From: an uncultured Bacteroidota bacterium | GTDB taxonomy: Bacteria; Bacteroidota; Bacteroidia; Chitinophagales; LD1 | Assembly: GCA_903919075.1 (NCBI GenBank) | Contig: CAIXGR010000018.1 | Span: 1 to 64,000, forward strand | DNA: 64,000 nucleotides | Reading direction: 5' to 3' | Part shown: positions 1 through 7,958 of the stretch, one piece after another | How the letters are laid out: every line of letters begins with the position of its first letter | How positions within the stretch are numbered: the first letter of the stretch is position 1 | Notes under the pieces: model-generated | Seen by the model: the letters and a program-made list of their open reading frames with translations, nothing else | Database searches by the model: none | Told to the model about the DNA's origin: nothing | Made by a program: the position numbers and the translations under genes

Positions 1-54
1 ATTTTTGTAGTATGAATTTAGCAGTATATATTTAAAGAATAGTGGAACAGGTGG

Positions 55-440
55 CACGTCTAATACAACCGTTCCACCTGTTCCACCCGTCCCAAACCTT
101 TACTCAACTTAATCTACAGCACACGAAGCCTCGTAATATTCGTAAGGGTAAGCTATTTCTAAAATTTGACAGCCTTTCTTTTTTACCTTATAAGCTAATA
201 GGTAACAAATAATTTTTTACATAATAACCTTGTGGTCATCCGACTCTTAGTAATCCAACTACTATTACTTTTAATACGGCGCAGATTAAGATACCGGTTT
301 GGCAAGTAGTGGCCGGACGACCCCAACCCTCAGGACCCAATTCATCTTACCACCGGCGAACGATATTGGCCGATAACATTTAAAAGCAAGCTTAAGCAAA
401 GTGTGAGGGTGGCACAAGTGGAACGGTTGTATTAGACGTG
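55..440. repeat. 34-bp imperfect inverted repeat bounding 318 bp
   Basis: The arm at 55-88 is the reverse complement of 407-440 with 32 of 34 positions matching, and the outer 23 bp (55-77 against 418-440) match perfectly. A competing 13-bp hairpin (42-54 with 74-86) uses part of the left arm. The enclosed 318 bp has no reading frame. The arrangement resembles a miniature inverted-repeat element, but no flanking target-site duplication was seen, so a structured RNA or a protein-binding array is equally possible. Confidence 0.6.
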
Positions 441-552
441 TCAGCTGTGCCAGGTGTTACAGCGCCGTTCCATATTTCAAAAGTGTTGGCCTATGTATAT
501 GATAACCGGTAAATGAATCAAGTGGTCAGACGACTTCAAGTCGTCCGACCAC
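232..552. repeat. Four copies of a GTGGYC-n3-CGAC-like 13-bp motif
   Basis: Related 13-mers lie at 232-244 (gtggtcatccgac), 309-321 (gtggccggacgac) and 522-534 (gtggtcagacgac), with an inverted copy at 540-552. The last two form the stem of the hairpin at 520-554. Spacing is irregular, so this is not a CRISPR or simple tandem repeat. A binding site family or remnants of a repeated element are possible; the function is unknown. Confidence 0.4.
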
Positions 553-576
553 TTTTAAAAGCCGGACAGTGTCCGG
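520..576 (+). terminator. Tandem hairpins, possible terminator upstream of nuoG
   Basis: 520-536 pairs with 538-554 (16 of 17 positions) around a single central base and is followed by ttttaaaa. A second 7-bp stem follows at 562-568/570-576. The first could end transcripts entering from the left. A stem this long with almost no loop is also a cruciform candidate. Confidence 0.4.
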
Positions 577-767
577 AAAATAGCCCACAAATATTTTTTC
601 GTAGGTTAGGACAAATAGCACCCGCCAATTTATAGTAAAGGTTTAGCCATAATTGAACGCCATGTACATAGCGCACACTTCATAGGTGCAGCATGTATGC
701 CAAAGCTGTCCTAATTCAAACAATGTACCCTGTCTTACTGTTCTCACCCCACAATGTTGATATTTCC

Positions 768-798
768 TTTGGAATTATAATGCGATGGAATACATTTG
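768..798 (+). promoter_or_regulatory. Promoter of nuoG operon (TTTG-N19-TAnnTTTG)
   Basis: TTTG at 768-771 and TACATTTG at 791-798 are separated by 19 bases. This matches the -33/-7 consensus known for the Bacteroidota primary sigma factor. The predicted transcription start is near 804, giving a leader of about 40 bases before the nuoG ATG. It implies that nuoG-N can be transcribed independently of any upstream nuo genes. Confidence 0.65.
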
Positions 799-843
799 CG
801 CTGCCAAAAAAGTACGCGTTTGGTAATGTAATTAGAAAACGAT

Positions 844-1881
844 ATGCCTAAAGTAACTATTGACGGGGTAAGTGTTGAAGTAGAACCCGGAACCACCATA
901 TTAAATGCAGCCCGCAAAATTGGCGGCGACCTTGTGCCGCCTGCTATGTGCTATTACAGCAAATTAAAGGGTAGCGGTGGTAAATGCCGGGTGTGTTTGG
1001 TTGAGATTTCGAAAATGAGCGAGCAGAACCCCAACCCTATGCCTAAGTTACAGGCAAGTTGCTGCACACCCATTGCCGACGGCATGGAAATAAAAAACAT
1101 GACCTCGCCCAAAGTGCAGGACATGCGCAAAGGGGTAGTAGAGTTTTTATTGATTAACCACCCGCTTGATTGCCCTATTTGCGATCAGGCCGGCGAGTGC
1201 GACTTACAAAACTTAGGTTTCGAATACGGTGTTGCCAAAACCCGCTATGTAGAGGAGAGAAGAACCTTTGATAAAATTGACATAGGCGATAAGATACAAT
1301 TGCACATGACGCGTTGTATTTTATGCTACCGGTGTACCTACGTAGCAGACCAACTTACCGACAAACGTGTTCACGGTATTATGAACCGTGGCGATGCGGC
1401 CGAAATTTCTACTTATATAAAGAACGTAGTAGAAAACGATATGAGCGGAAACATGATTGATGTTTGCCCGGTGGGTGCATTAACCGATAAAACTTTCCGT
1501 TTTAAATCGCGTGTATGGTTTTTAAAACCTTTCGATGCACATCGCGATTGTACCAAATGCTGCGGCAAAGCAACCGCATGGATGTTTGGAAACGAAATTT
1601 ACAGGGTTACATCTCGTAAAGATGAATACCGCGAGGTAGAGAGCTTAGAAGATGGAAAACCAGCATACATATGCAACGAATGCCGCTACGAAAAGAAAGC
1701 CTTAACCGATTGGAAAATTGAAGGCCCACGGAAGTTTGAAAGCTTTTCGGTTATCAACCAAGGCAAGTACATGAAAAACACTGCCAAAGTTGAAATTGAT
1801 ACCGACCCAAGAATATTATACGGCAGGCAGGAAGACCGCAAAGCAATTAGCATGGTAAATAAACCGAACGAGAAGAAGTAG
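844..1881 (+). CDS. nuoG: NADH-quinone oxidoreductase subunit G, short form
   Basis: Electron-transfer subunit of the complex I peripheral arm. The N-terminal 2Fe-2S ferredoxin domain has ligands C36, C48, C51 and C73/C74. It is followed by the His-Cys cluster (H106, C110, C113, C119) and a 4Fe-4S site (C158, C161, C164, C208). At 345 residues it lacks the large molybdopterin-like domain of the roughly 900-residue enterobacterial protein. Only a stub remains, with C236, C239, C240, C277 and C280, so a canonical N7 cluster (C-x2-C-x3-C) is not evident. A short NuoG is, to my knowledge, usual in Bacteroidota. It is the first gene of the eight-gene operon, 28 bp before nuoH. Confidence 0.93.
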   Translation: MPKVTIDGVSVEVEPGTTILNAARKIGGDLVPPAMCYYSKLKGSGGKCRVCLVEISKMSEQNPNPMPKLQASCCTPIADGMEIKNMTSPKVQDMRKGVVEFLLINHPLDCPICDQAGECDLQNLGFEYGVAKTRYVEERRTFDKIDIGDKIQLHMTRCILCYRCTYVADQLTDKRVHGIMNRGDAAEISTYIKNVVENDMSGNMIDVCPVGALTDKTFRFKSRVWFLKPFDAHRDCTKCCGKATAWMFGNEIYRVTSRKDEYREVESLEDGKPAYICNECRYEKKALTDWKIEGPRKFESFSVINQGKYMKNTAKVEIDTDPRILYGRQEDRKAISMVNKPNEKK

Positions 1882-1909
1882 GGAGTTAGAAGAAATATAA
1901 AGAGCAAAA

Positions 1910-3004
1910 ATGGAAGTAGCGTTTTTATTAGGAAAAGTGGCAGTTATATTAGTAGTGTTTGGCATTACTATGTTAATTGCGCTGTATTCAACATTTGCCG
2001 AACGTAAAGTAGCTGCCTTTATGCAAGATAGGCCCGGCCCAAATCGTGCAGGTTGGGGAGGTGTATTTCAACCCTTGGCAGATGGGGTAAAAATGTTTAC
2101 CAAAGAAGATTTTATACCCGATACACCAAATAAATTTCTGTTCATCTTAGGCCCCGGTTTATTTATTGTAGCTGCGTTAATGACCAGCGCCGTTGTGCCT
2201 TGGGGCGGAACGCTACATTTATTCGGGCAGGATATTACACTGCAGGCAGCCGATATCAATATCGCTATATTGTTTGTGTTTGGCGTTGTATCGCTGGGTG
2301 TTTATGGTTTAATGATTGGTGGTTGGGCTTCGAACAATAAATACTCGTTGCTGGGTGCCGTGCGCGCATCATCGCAAATGATTTCGTACGAAGTAGCTAT
2401 GGGGCTTTCTATCATCGCCATTTTAATGCTTACCAAAACATTAAGCCTTCGCACAATGGCCGATCAGCAACATGGCTTTTTCGACTTTAATAGTAAGATT
2501 CCTTATTTTACCTGGAATGTTTTTAAACAACCACTTGCATTTATTATTTTTCTTATCTGTTCTTTTGCTGAAACTAACAGAACACCTTTCGACTTACCAG
2601 AGTGCGAAGCAGAATTAGTAGGCGGTTACCACACCGAGTATTCATCTATGAAACTGGGTTTCTACCTTTTTGCCGAGTATATTAATATGTTTATTTCATC
2701 GGCTGTTATAGCTACTATATTTTTTGGTGGGTATAATTATCCCGGTATGGATTGGGTGCAAAACACACTCACTTTGTCTATGGGCAATGTAGGCGCAAAC
2801 CTTGCAGTGTTAGTAGGCGTAGGTGTTTTATTTGCTAAGATTATTTTCTTTATATTTTTCTTTATGTGGGTGCGTTGGTCGTTGCCTCGTTTTCGTTACG
2901 ACCAGTTGATGAACTTGGGTTGGAAGATTTTAATACCACTGGCAATATTCAATATTTTATTAACCGGTGGTGTTATTTTGTGGGTTGATAAACTGGGTTT
3001 GTAG
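1910..3004 (+). CDS. nuoH: NADH-quinone oxidoreductase subunit H
   Basis: Membrane subunit that links the peripheral arm to the proton-pumping arm and forms most of the quinone-binding chamber. The family signatures are visible: the early segment AERKVAAFMQDRPGPNRAG, and later SFAETNRTPFDLPECEAELV, the acidic loop facing the quinone site. About eight hydrophobic segments are spread over 364 residues, near the usual 320-350. The ATG start leaves a 28-bp gap after nuoG. A longer gap of 114 bp follows before nuoI and holds a possible internal promoter. Confidence 0.95.
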   Translation: MEVAFLLGKVAVILVVFGITMLIALYSTFAERKVAAFMQDRPGPNRAGWGGVFQPLADGVKMFTKEDFIPDTPNKFLFILGPGLFIVAALMTSAVVPWGGTLHLFGQDITLQAADINIAILFVFGVVSLGVYGLMIGGWASNNKYSLLGAVRASSQMISYEVAMGLSIIAILMLTKTLSLRTMADQQHGFFDFNSKIPYFTWNVFKQPLAFIIFLICSFAETNRTPFDLPECEAELVGGYHTEYSSMKLGFYLFAEYINMFISSAVIATIFFGGYNYPGMDWVQNTLTLSMGNVGANLAVLVGVGVLFAKIIFFIFFFMWVRWSLPRFRYDQLMNLGWKILIPLAIFNILLTGGVILWVDKLGL

Positions 3005-3092
3005 TATTTAGTATTAGTAGGCTACCGGATATTAAATGAAAAGATAGAATTACATAAGCTAATTACCTTATGTAATAAGAATGATAAAAAAT

Positions 3093-3100
3093 TACTTTTG
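3093..3100 (+). promoter_or_regulatory. Possible internal promoter -7 element before nuoI
   Basis: TACTTTTG matches TAnnTTTG and lies 18 bases before the nuoI ATG, in the only long gap of the operon. No good -33 TTTG is found 19-21 bases upstream; the nearest is a weak TTA. It may give extra expression of nuoI-N. Confidence 0.3.
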
Positions 3101-3118
3101 CGCTTTGTTTAAATAAAT

Positions 3119-3637
3119 ATGGCAACCGAATTTAAAAACATATCTCTTTCAGGCAGAAAAAAGGACGTAACCAATAAGGATATGACCTTGATGGAAAAGC
3201 TGTACTTACCGGCTATTGCTAAGGGTATGGGTATTACGCTGCGCCACTTTTTCAAACCAAAAGTTACCATTCAATACCCCGAGCAGAAACGTGAGTTTTC
3301 GCCGGTAGCCCGTGGCCGCCATATTTTAATGCGCGATGAAAATGGTGCTGAACGTTGCACTGCCTGTGGCTTATGCGCCTTGTCTTGTCCGGCTGAGGCT
3401 ATTACCATGACTTCGGGCGAGCGCAAACCGGGTGAAGAGAAATTATACCGCGAAGAGAAATACGCAACAGTTTACGAAATTAATATGCTGCGCTGCATCT
3501 TCTGTGGCCTGTGCGAAGAGGCCTGTCCGAAAGAGGCAATCTTTTTAACCGAAGAAATGGTAGCACCGGAATATCAGAGAACAGGATTTATATATGGTAA
3601 GGATAAATTAGTAATGCCATTAGAAGACAAGAAATAA
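3119..3637 (+). CDS. nuoI: NADH-quinone oxidoreductase subunit I
   Basis: Carries the two 4Fe-4S clusters (N6a, N6b) that pass electrons towards the terminal cluster N2. Two CxxCxxCxxxC motifs are visible, C80-C83-C86-C90 and C126-C129-C132-C136, each followed by P and then E, as in the 8Fe ferredoxin fold. The length of 172 residues is typical. The N-terminal amphipathic region (about residues 22-50) would contact the membrane arm. The ATG start follows a 114-bp gap; nuoJ follows after 25 bp. Confidence 0.95.
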   Translation: MATEFKNISLSGRKKDVTNKDMTLMEKLYLPAIAKGMGITLRHFFKPKVTIQYPEQKREFSPVARGRHILMRDENGAERCTACGLCALSCPAEAITMTSGERKPGEEKLYREEKYATVYEINMLRCIFCGLCEEACPKEAIFLTEEMVAPEYQRTGFIYGKDKLVMPLEDKK

Positions 3638-3662
3638 TTACGATTAACTATTAACTAAACGA

Positions 3663-4172
3663 GTGACACTTTATATATTTTATTTTCTTTCTGCACTTGC
3701 CATATTTTGCGCTTTAATGACTGTGTTTTCGCGCAACCCTATACACTCGGTTATTTATCTTATCATTTGTTTTTTTGCAATTGCAGGGCACTACTTATTG
3801 CTTAATGCACAGTTTCTTTTCATTGTAAACATTATAGTATATGCAGGCGCAATTATGGTATTGTTCCTGTTTACATTAATGCTAATGAACCTAAACCAGG
3901 ATACCGAGCAGCACAAACCAGCTATTGCACGAATGGCAGCAGTAATTGCCAGTGGCTTGTTAATGTTGGTATTGGTGGCTGTATTGCGTAAAGTTGATTA
4001 TATGCCACTACCACCCGAAGCGCAGAATCTTGCGGTTGGTACTATTCAAAACCTGGGCAAAGTTTTGCTGGATGAATATTTGTTTCCGTTTGAATTTGTT
4101 TCAGTATTGTTTTTAAGCGCCATGATTGGTGCAGTGTTATTATCGAAAAAAGAAAAACCGGTTACCAAATAA
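3663..4172 (+). CDS. nuoJ: NADH-quinone oxidoreductase subunit J
   Basis: Small membrane-arm subunit with about five hydrophobic helices in 169 residues. The conserved segment VNIIVYAGAIMVLFLFTLML corresponds to the third helix, which carries the pi-bulge typical of NuoJ. The start is GTG at 3663, giving MTLYIFYF; no in-frame ATG precedes the first helix. The gene ends 3 bp before nuoK, so translation of the two is probably coupled. Confidence 0.93.
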   Translation: MTLYIFYFLSALAIFCALMTVFSRNPIHSVIYLIICFFAIAGHYLLLNAQFLFIVNIIVYAGAIMVLFLFTLMLMNLNQDTEQHKPAIARMAAVIASGLLMLVLVAVLRKVDYMPLPPEAQNLAVGTIQNLGKVLLDEYLFPFEFVSVLFLSAMIGAVLLSKKEKPVTK

Positions 4173-4175
4173 TAA

Positions 4176-4505
4176 ATGAACCATTTGCTAAATATATTTT
4201 CGGTTGTTCCTATACAATACTACTTGCTGGTAAGTGCAGTTTTGTTTTGCATAGGCGTTTTTGGTGTGCTTTTTAGGCGCAATGCCATTATCATTTTTAT
4301 GAGTGTGGAGTTAATGCTGAATTCGGTTAACCTTTTACTGGTTGCGTTTTCAACCTACCGTAACGATGCAAGCGGACAGGTATTTGTATTTTTTGTAATG
4401 GCCGTAGCAGCTGCCGAAGTAGCAGTGGGCTTAGCCATATTAGTAGCTATATATAGAAACGTGCATACAGTTGATATTGATGAATTGAAAAACCTTAAAT
4501 GGTAA
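4176..4505 (+). CDS. nuoK: NADH-quinone oxidoreductase subunit K
   Basis: Three-helix antiporter-like subunit, homologous to MrpC. The 109 residues include the conserved buried glutamate in helix 2 ([18 protein letters not shown]) and the helix-3 glutamate in [17 protein letters not shown]. Both belong to the proton path of complex I. It begins 3 bases after the nuoJ stop, and nuoL follows after 45 bp. Family assignment is secure from length and motifs. Confidence 0.94.
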   Translation: MNHLLNIFSVVPIQYYLLVSAVLFCIGVFGVLFRRNAIIIFMSVELMLNSVNLLLVAFSTYRNDASGQVFVFFVMAVAAAEVAVGLAILVAIYRNVHTVDIDELKNLKW

Positions 4506-4550
4506 AAGTTAGAATCAAGAAATTAGAAATAGAATAAAATTACTGAATTA

Positions 4551-6458
4551 GTGTTGTTAGAATTATACTTAATCATCTTATTACCACTCGCCGGATTTTT
4601 AATCAATTCGTTTGTTGGCAAATCGCTGTCTAAAAACATTTCCGGTATTATAGGTTCTGCATCTATTCTGGCCTCATTCATATTATCATGTGTTTTCTTC
4701 TTAGGCTTCATCAATGGTAATCAGCAAAAAATTGACATCAACGTTTTTGATTGGATAAGCTTTGGCTACTTTAATATAAGTTTTGGTTTATTGCTTGATC
4801 AGCTTTCTATTATTTGGCTAATGGTTATTACCGGTGTTGGTTTCTTAATCCATGTGTATTCGGTAAGCTATATGCATGATGATGATAACTTCAGCATCTT
4901 CTTTTCGTACCTCAACCTATTTATCTTCTTTATGCTATTGTTGGTTTTAGGCAATAGCCTGTTGGTTACGTTTATAGGTTGGGAAGGTGTAGGTTTATGT
5001 TCGTACCTACTTATCGGTTTCTGGTATAAAAATCAGGATTACAATAATGCCGCTAAGAAAGCTTTTATCATGAACCGTATTGGCGATTTAGGTTTTCTGG
5101 TTGCCATGTTTGTGTTGTTGTATCATTTCAAAACATTAAACTTTGGTGCTCTGCAAACAGCTATTGCTACAAGCACTCCTAATCATGGCTTAATGGTTTG
5201 GATAACCGTATTGCTTTTTATTGGTGCTATGGGCAAATCAGCACAAATACCGCTTTACACCTGGCTACCCGATGCAATGGCTGGCCCTACGCCTGTATCG
5301 GCGCTTATACATGCGGCTACAATGGTTACCGGTGGTATATATATAATTGTCCGCACCCATTTTATGTACGAATTGGCACCGGAAACCTTGCAGTTTGTAG
5401 CATGGGTTGGTGCAATAACTGCGCTGTTCGCAGCTACTATCGGCGTGTTTCAAAACGATATTAAAAAAGTATTGGCTTATTCTACCGTTTCGCAACTGGG
5501 TATAATATTTACGGCTTTGGGCGTTGCAGCTTTTAGTTCAGGCGTATTTCACGTGGTTACACATGCTTTCTTTAAAGCTTGTTTGTTCCTTGGCGCCGGT
5601 TCGGTAATTCACGCATTGGGTGGCGAGCAGGATATTCGTAAAATGGGTGGATTAAGAAAATACATGCCACTTACGTTTTACACTTTCCTTATTTCATCGT
5701 TGGCTATCTCCGGTATATTTCCGTTTTCAGGTTTCTTCTCGAAAGATGAAATTTTAGGTGCAGTATACGAGCATAATAAAGTGCTTTGGGCTGTTGCTTC
5801 ATTAGCATCTTTACTAACTGCATTCTACATGTTCCGGTTAGTGTTTTTAACCTTTACCGGCGAGTTTAGAGGAACAGACGAGCAGAAACATCATCTGCAT
5901 GAATCGCCAGCGTTAATCACTTTCCCATTAATTGTATTGGCACTTCTTGCAGCAGCAGGAGGCTTTATGGGCTTACCCGAAGGATTGGGCTTTCATCATG
6001 GTTTAAAAGCGTTTTTAGCACCGGTATTTGCCGGTGGCAAGCCTGAGGCAGGACCGGTTGATACTGTTGCCAGCAGCACCGAAATTGCTTTAATGGCATT
6101 TGCTTTTGTGGTGGCCGTTGTAGCTATTGTTTTCGCTTACTGGAAATATGTTACAGGTAAATCTCAGCCTGCAAAAGAGGGAGAGGAGCGTGGCTTAGTT
6201 GCAGTTATATACCATAAATATTACATAGACGAGATATACAATATGCTTTTTGTGAAACCGGTGATGATGCTTTCAGAATTATTTTACGAAGTGGTGGATA
6301 GAACTTTTGTAGATGGCATGGTAAACCGCAGCGGAAAGTTTTCGTTGGTGCTGGGAAATCAAATCAGAAGATTGCAAAGTGGATATATAGGTTTTTACCT
6401 TTTAGCAATGGTGCTAAGTATGGCAGCAATTTTTTTGTATGCTTTTATAATTAAATAG
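4551..6458 (+). CDS. nuoL: NADH-quinone oxidoreductase subunit L
   Basis: Distal proton-pumping, Mrp antiporter-like subunit. Of its 635 residues, the core holds the conserved glutamate of FIGWEGVGLCSYLLIGFW and the lysine-containing stretch GAMGKSAQIPLYTWLPDAM. The C-terminal part (about 480-635) matches the lateral amphipathic helix and final anchor unique to NuoL. Translation starts at GTG 4551 (MLLELYLI); no ATG fits the first helix. The gene lies between nuoK and nuoM, with 11 bp to nuoM. Confidence 0.95.
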   Translation: MLLELYLIILLPLAGFLINSFVGKSLSKNISGIIGSASILASFILSCVFFLGFINGNQQKIDINVFDWISFGYFNISFGLLLDQLSIIWLMVITGVGFLIHVYSVSYMHDDDNFSIFFSYLNLFIFFMLLLVLGNSLLVTFIGWEGVGLCSYLLIGFWYKNQDYNNAAKKAFIMNRIGDLGFLVAMFVLLYHFKTLNFGALQTAIATSTPNHGLMVWITVLLFIGAMGKSAQIPLYTWLPDAMAGPTPVSALIHAATMVTGGIYIIVRTHFMYELAPETLQFVAWVGAITALFAATIGVFQNDIKKVLAYSTVSQLGIIFTALGVAAFSSGVFHVVTHAFFKACLFLGAGSVIHALGGEQDIRKMGGLRKYMPLTFYTFLISSLAISGIFPFSGFFSKDEILGAVYEHNKVLWAVASLASLLTAFYMFRLVFLTFTGEFRGTDEQKHHLHESPALITFPLIVLALLAAAGGFMGLPEGLGFHHGLKAFLAPVFAGGKPEAGPVDTVASSTEIALMAFAFVVAVVAIVFAYWKYVTGKSQPAKEGEERGLVAVIYHKYYIDEIYNMLFVKPVMMLSELFYEVVDRTFVDGMVNRSGKFSLVLGNQIRRLQSGYIGFYLLAMVLSMAAIFLYAFIIK

Positions 6459-6469
6459 TTTGTTGAAGA

Positions 6470-7933
6470 ATGTTTGAAACCGGGTTACTATTTTTTGTTT
6501 TCTTTTTTCCGTTAGTAGCGGCAGCCCTTGTTTACCTGGCGGGACACAAGCAGGCTAAGTACGTTGCAGCTACTGCAGCTGTTATCGAATTTATTGCTTC
6601 GGTAATGTTGAAAAAATGCATTGCTGCTTCGCATGCCGGTGTTATTGAATTTACACACTCGTGGATTGATAAGCCCAATATTTCATTTGCGCTTTCGGTA
6701 GATGGTTTAAGTTTTATTTTAGTAGTGCTTACTACTTTTTTAGTTCCTTTAATTGTCATCAGCACTTTCCGTAAAGAGATTGATAATGCAAAAGGCTTTT
6801 ATGCTTTAATACTGTTAATGCAGTTTGCGCTAATCGGCGTATTCATTGCAGCCGATGCATTTTTGTTTTATATTTTCTGGGAGTTAGCGTTAATCCCAAT
6901 CTACTTCATAGCCTTATTATGGGGCGAAGGCAGAGATAGAGAGTTTCGCAACCGGGCTATTTTTAAATTCTTCCTATACACTTTAGGTGGTTCGTTATTT
7001 ATGTTGTTGGGCTTTATCTGGCTGTATCAAAAAGCCGGTAGCTTTAATATACATGCATTATACAATTTGCAACTTAACGCTGCCGAGCAGGTATGGGTGT
7101 TCCTTGCAATTTTTGTGGCCTTCGCAGTTAAAATTCCTATCGTTCCATTCCACACCTGGCAGCCTGAAACTTATAAAGAAGCACCAACAGCAGGTACTAT
7201 GCTATTAGCAGGTATTATGCTTAAAATGGGCTTGTATGGATTGCTGAGATGGTTGCTGCCGATAGTACCGCATGGCGTAATGGTTTGCACGCCTTACGTA
7301 ATTGTGCTTGCTGTTATTGGTGTGGTGTATGGTTCAGTAATTGCTATCCGCCAGAATGATTTAAAAAAGCTGTTGGCTTATTCATCGTTAGCGCACGTAG
7401 GGTTAATTGCAGCAGGCATATTTACACTTACGCGCGAAGGGTTGGAAGGCTCGGTAGTGCAAATGGTTTCGCACGGTATAAATGTTATTGCACTGTTCTT
7501 TGCTGCCGAAATTATTTTTCAACGCACCGGTACTTTCGAAATTGCAAAATTGGGTGGTATTAGAAATGTAGCACCAAAATTTTCTACCTGTTTTATGATT
7601 GTGGTTTTGGCTGCGGTTGGCTTGCCATTAACCAACAGCTTTATAGGCGAGTTTTTATTGCTGTTTGGTATTTACGAATACAATACTGTATTATCAATCA
7701 TTGCAGGTACTACCATTATACTTGGTGCAGTTTATATGTTCCGTATGTATCAAAATGTAGCATTGGGTGAAACTAATAGCCTTACATCAACTTTCGAAGA
7801 TTTGAATTGGAGCGAGATGGCAGTTTTTGTACCGGTAATAGTGGCAATTTTTGTAATTGGTGTTTACCCGGGCCCTATTTTGCATATGGTGCAACCGGCA
7901 TTAGATAATATTTTGAATTATGTGTGGAGATAA
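6470..7933 (+). CDS. nuoM: NADH-quinone oxidoreductase subunit M
   Basis: Second antiporter-like pumping subunit, 487 residues with about 14 hydrophobic segments. The key acidic residue sits in FWELALIPIYFIALLWGEG and the paired lysine in FAVKIPIVPFHTWQPETY. The motif LAYSSLAHVG is typical of the family. The order nuoL-nuoM-nuoN with short gaps (11 and 25 bp) is the standard end of the operon. Confidence 0.95.
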   Translation: MFETGLLFFVFFFPLVAAALVYLAGHKQAKYVAATAAVIEFIASVMLKKCIAASHAGVIEFTHSWIDKPNISFALSVDGLSFILVVLTTFLVPLIVISTFRKEIDNAKGFYALILLMQFALIGVFIAADAFLFYIFWELALIPIYFIALLWGEGRDREFRNRAIFKFFLYTLGGSLFMLLGFIWLYQKAGSFNIHALYNLQLNAAEQVWVFLAIFVAFAVKIPIVPFHTWQPETYKEAPTAGTMLLAGIMLKMGLYGLLRWLLPIVPHGVMVCTPYVIVLAVIGVVYGSVIAIRQNDLKKLLAYSSLAHVGLIAAGIFTLTREGLEGSVVQMVSHGINVIALFFAAEIIFQRTGTFEIAKLGGIRNVAPKFSTCFMIVVLAAVGLPLTNSFIGEFLLLFGIYEYNTVLSIIAGTTIILGAVYMFRMYQNVALGETNSLTSTFEDLNWSEMAVFVPVIVAIFVIGVYPGPILHMVQPALDNILNYVWR

Positions 7934-7958
7934 GTTTAGTATTTAGACAGATTAAAAA

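Larger units (their letters stand above)
1..843. other. Gene-free region upstream of nuoG
   Basis: No open frame with coding character was found on either strand in these 843 bases. In place of nuoF, which precedes nuoG in most nuo operons, the stretch holds a long inverted repeat (55-88 with 407-440), a family of 13-bp motifs, tandem hairpins at 520-576 and a promoter at 768-798. The text is AT-rich with GC-rich patches around the repeats. It could be a decayed mobile element or a structured non-coding locus; the sequence alone does not decide. Confidence 0.6.

Noticed and set aside
1-843. A remnant of nuoF or a transposase
   Set aside because: No frame on either strand shows NuoF or transposase motifs.
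5198-5495. Overlapping frames inside nuoL on both strands
   Set aside because: They are compositional shadows of a conserved nuoL region.
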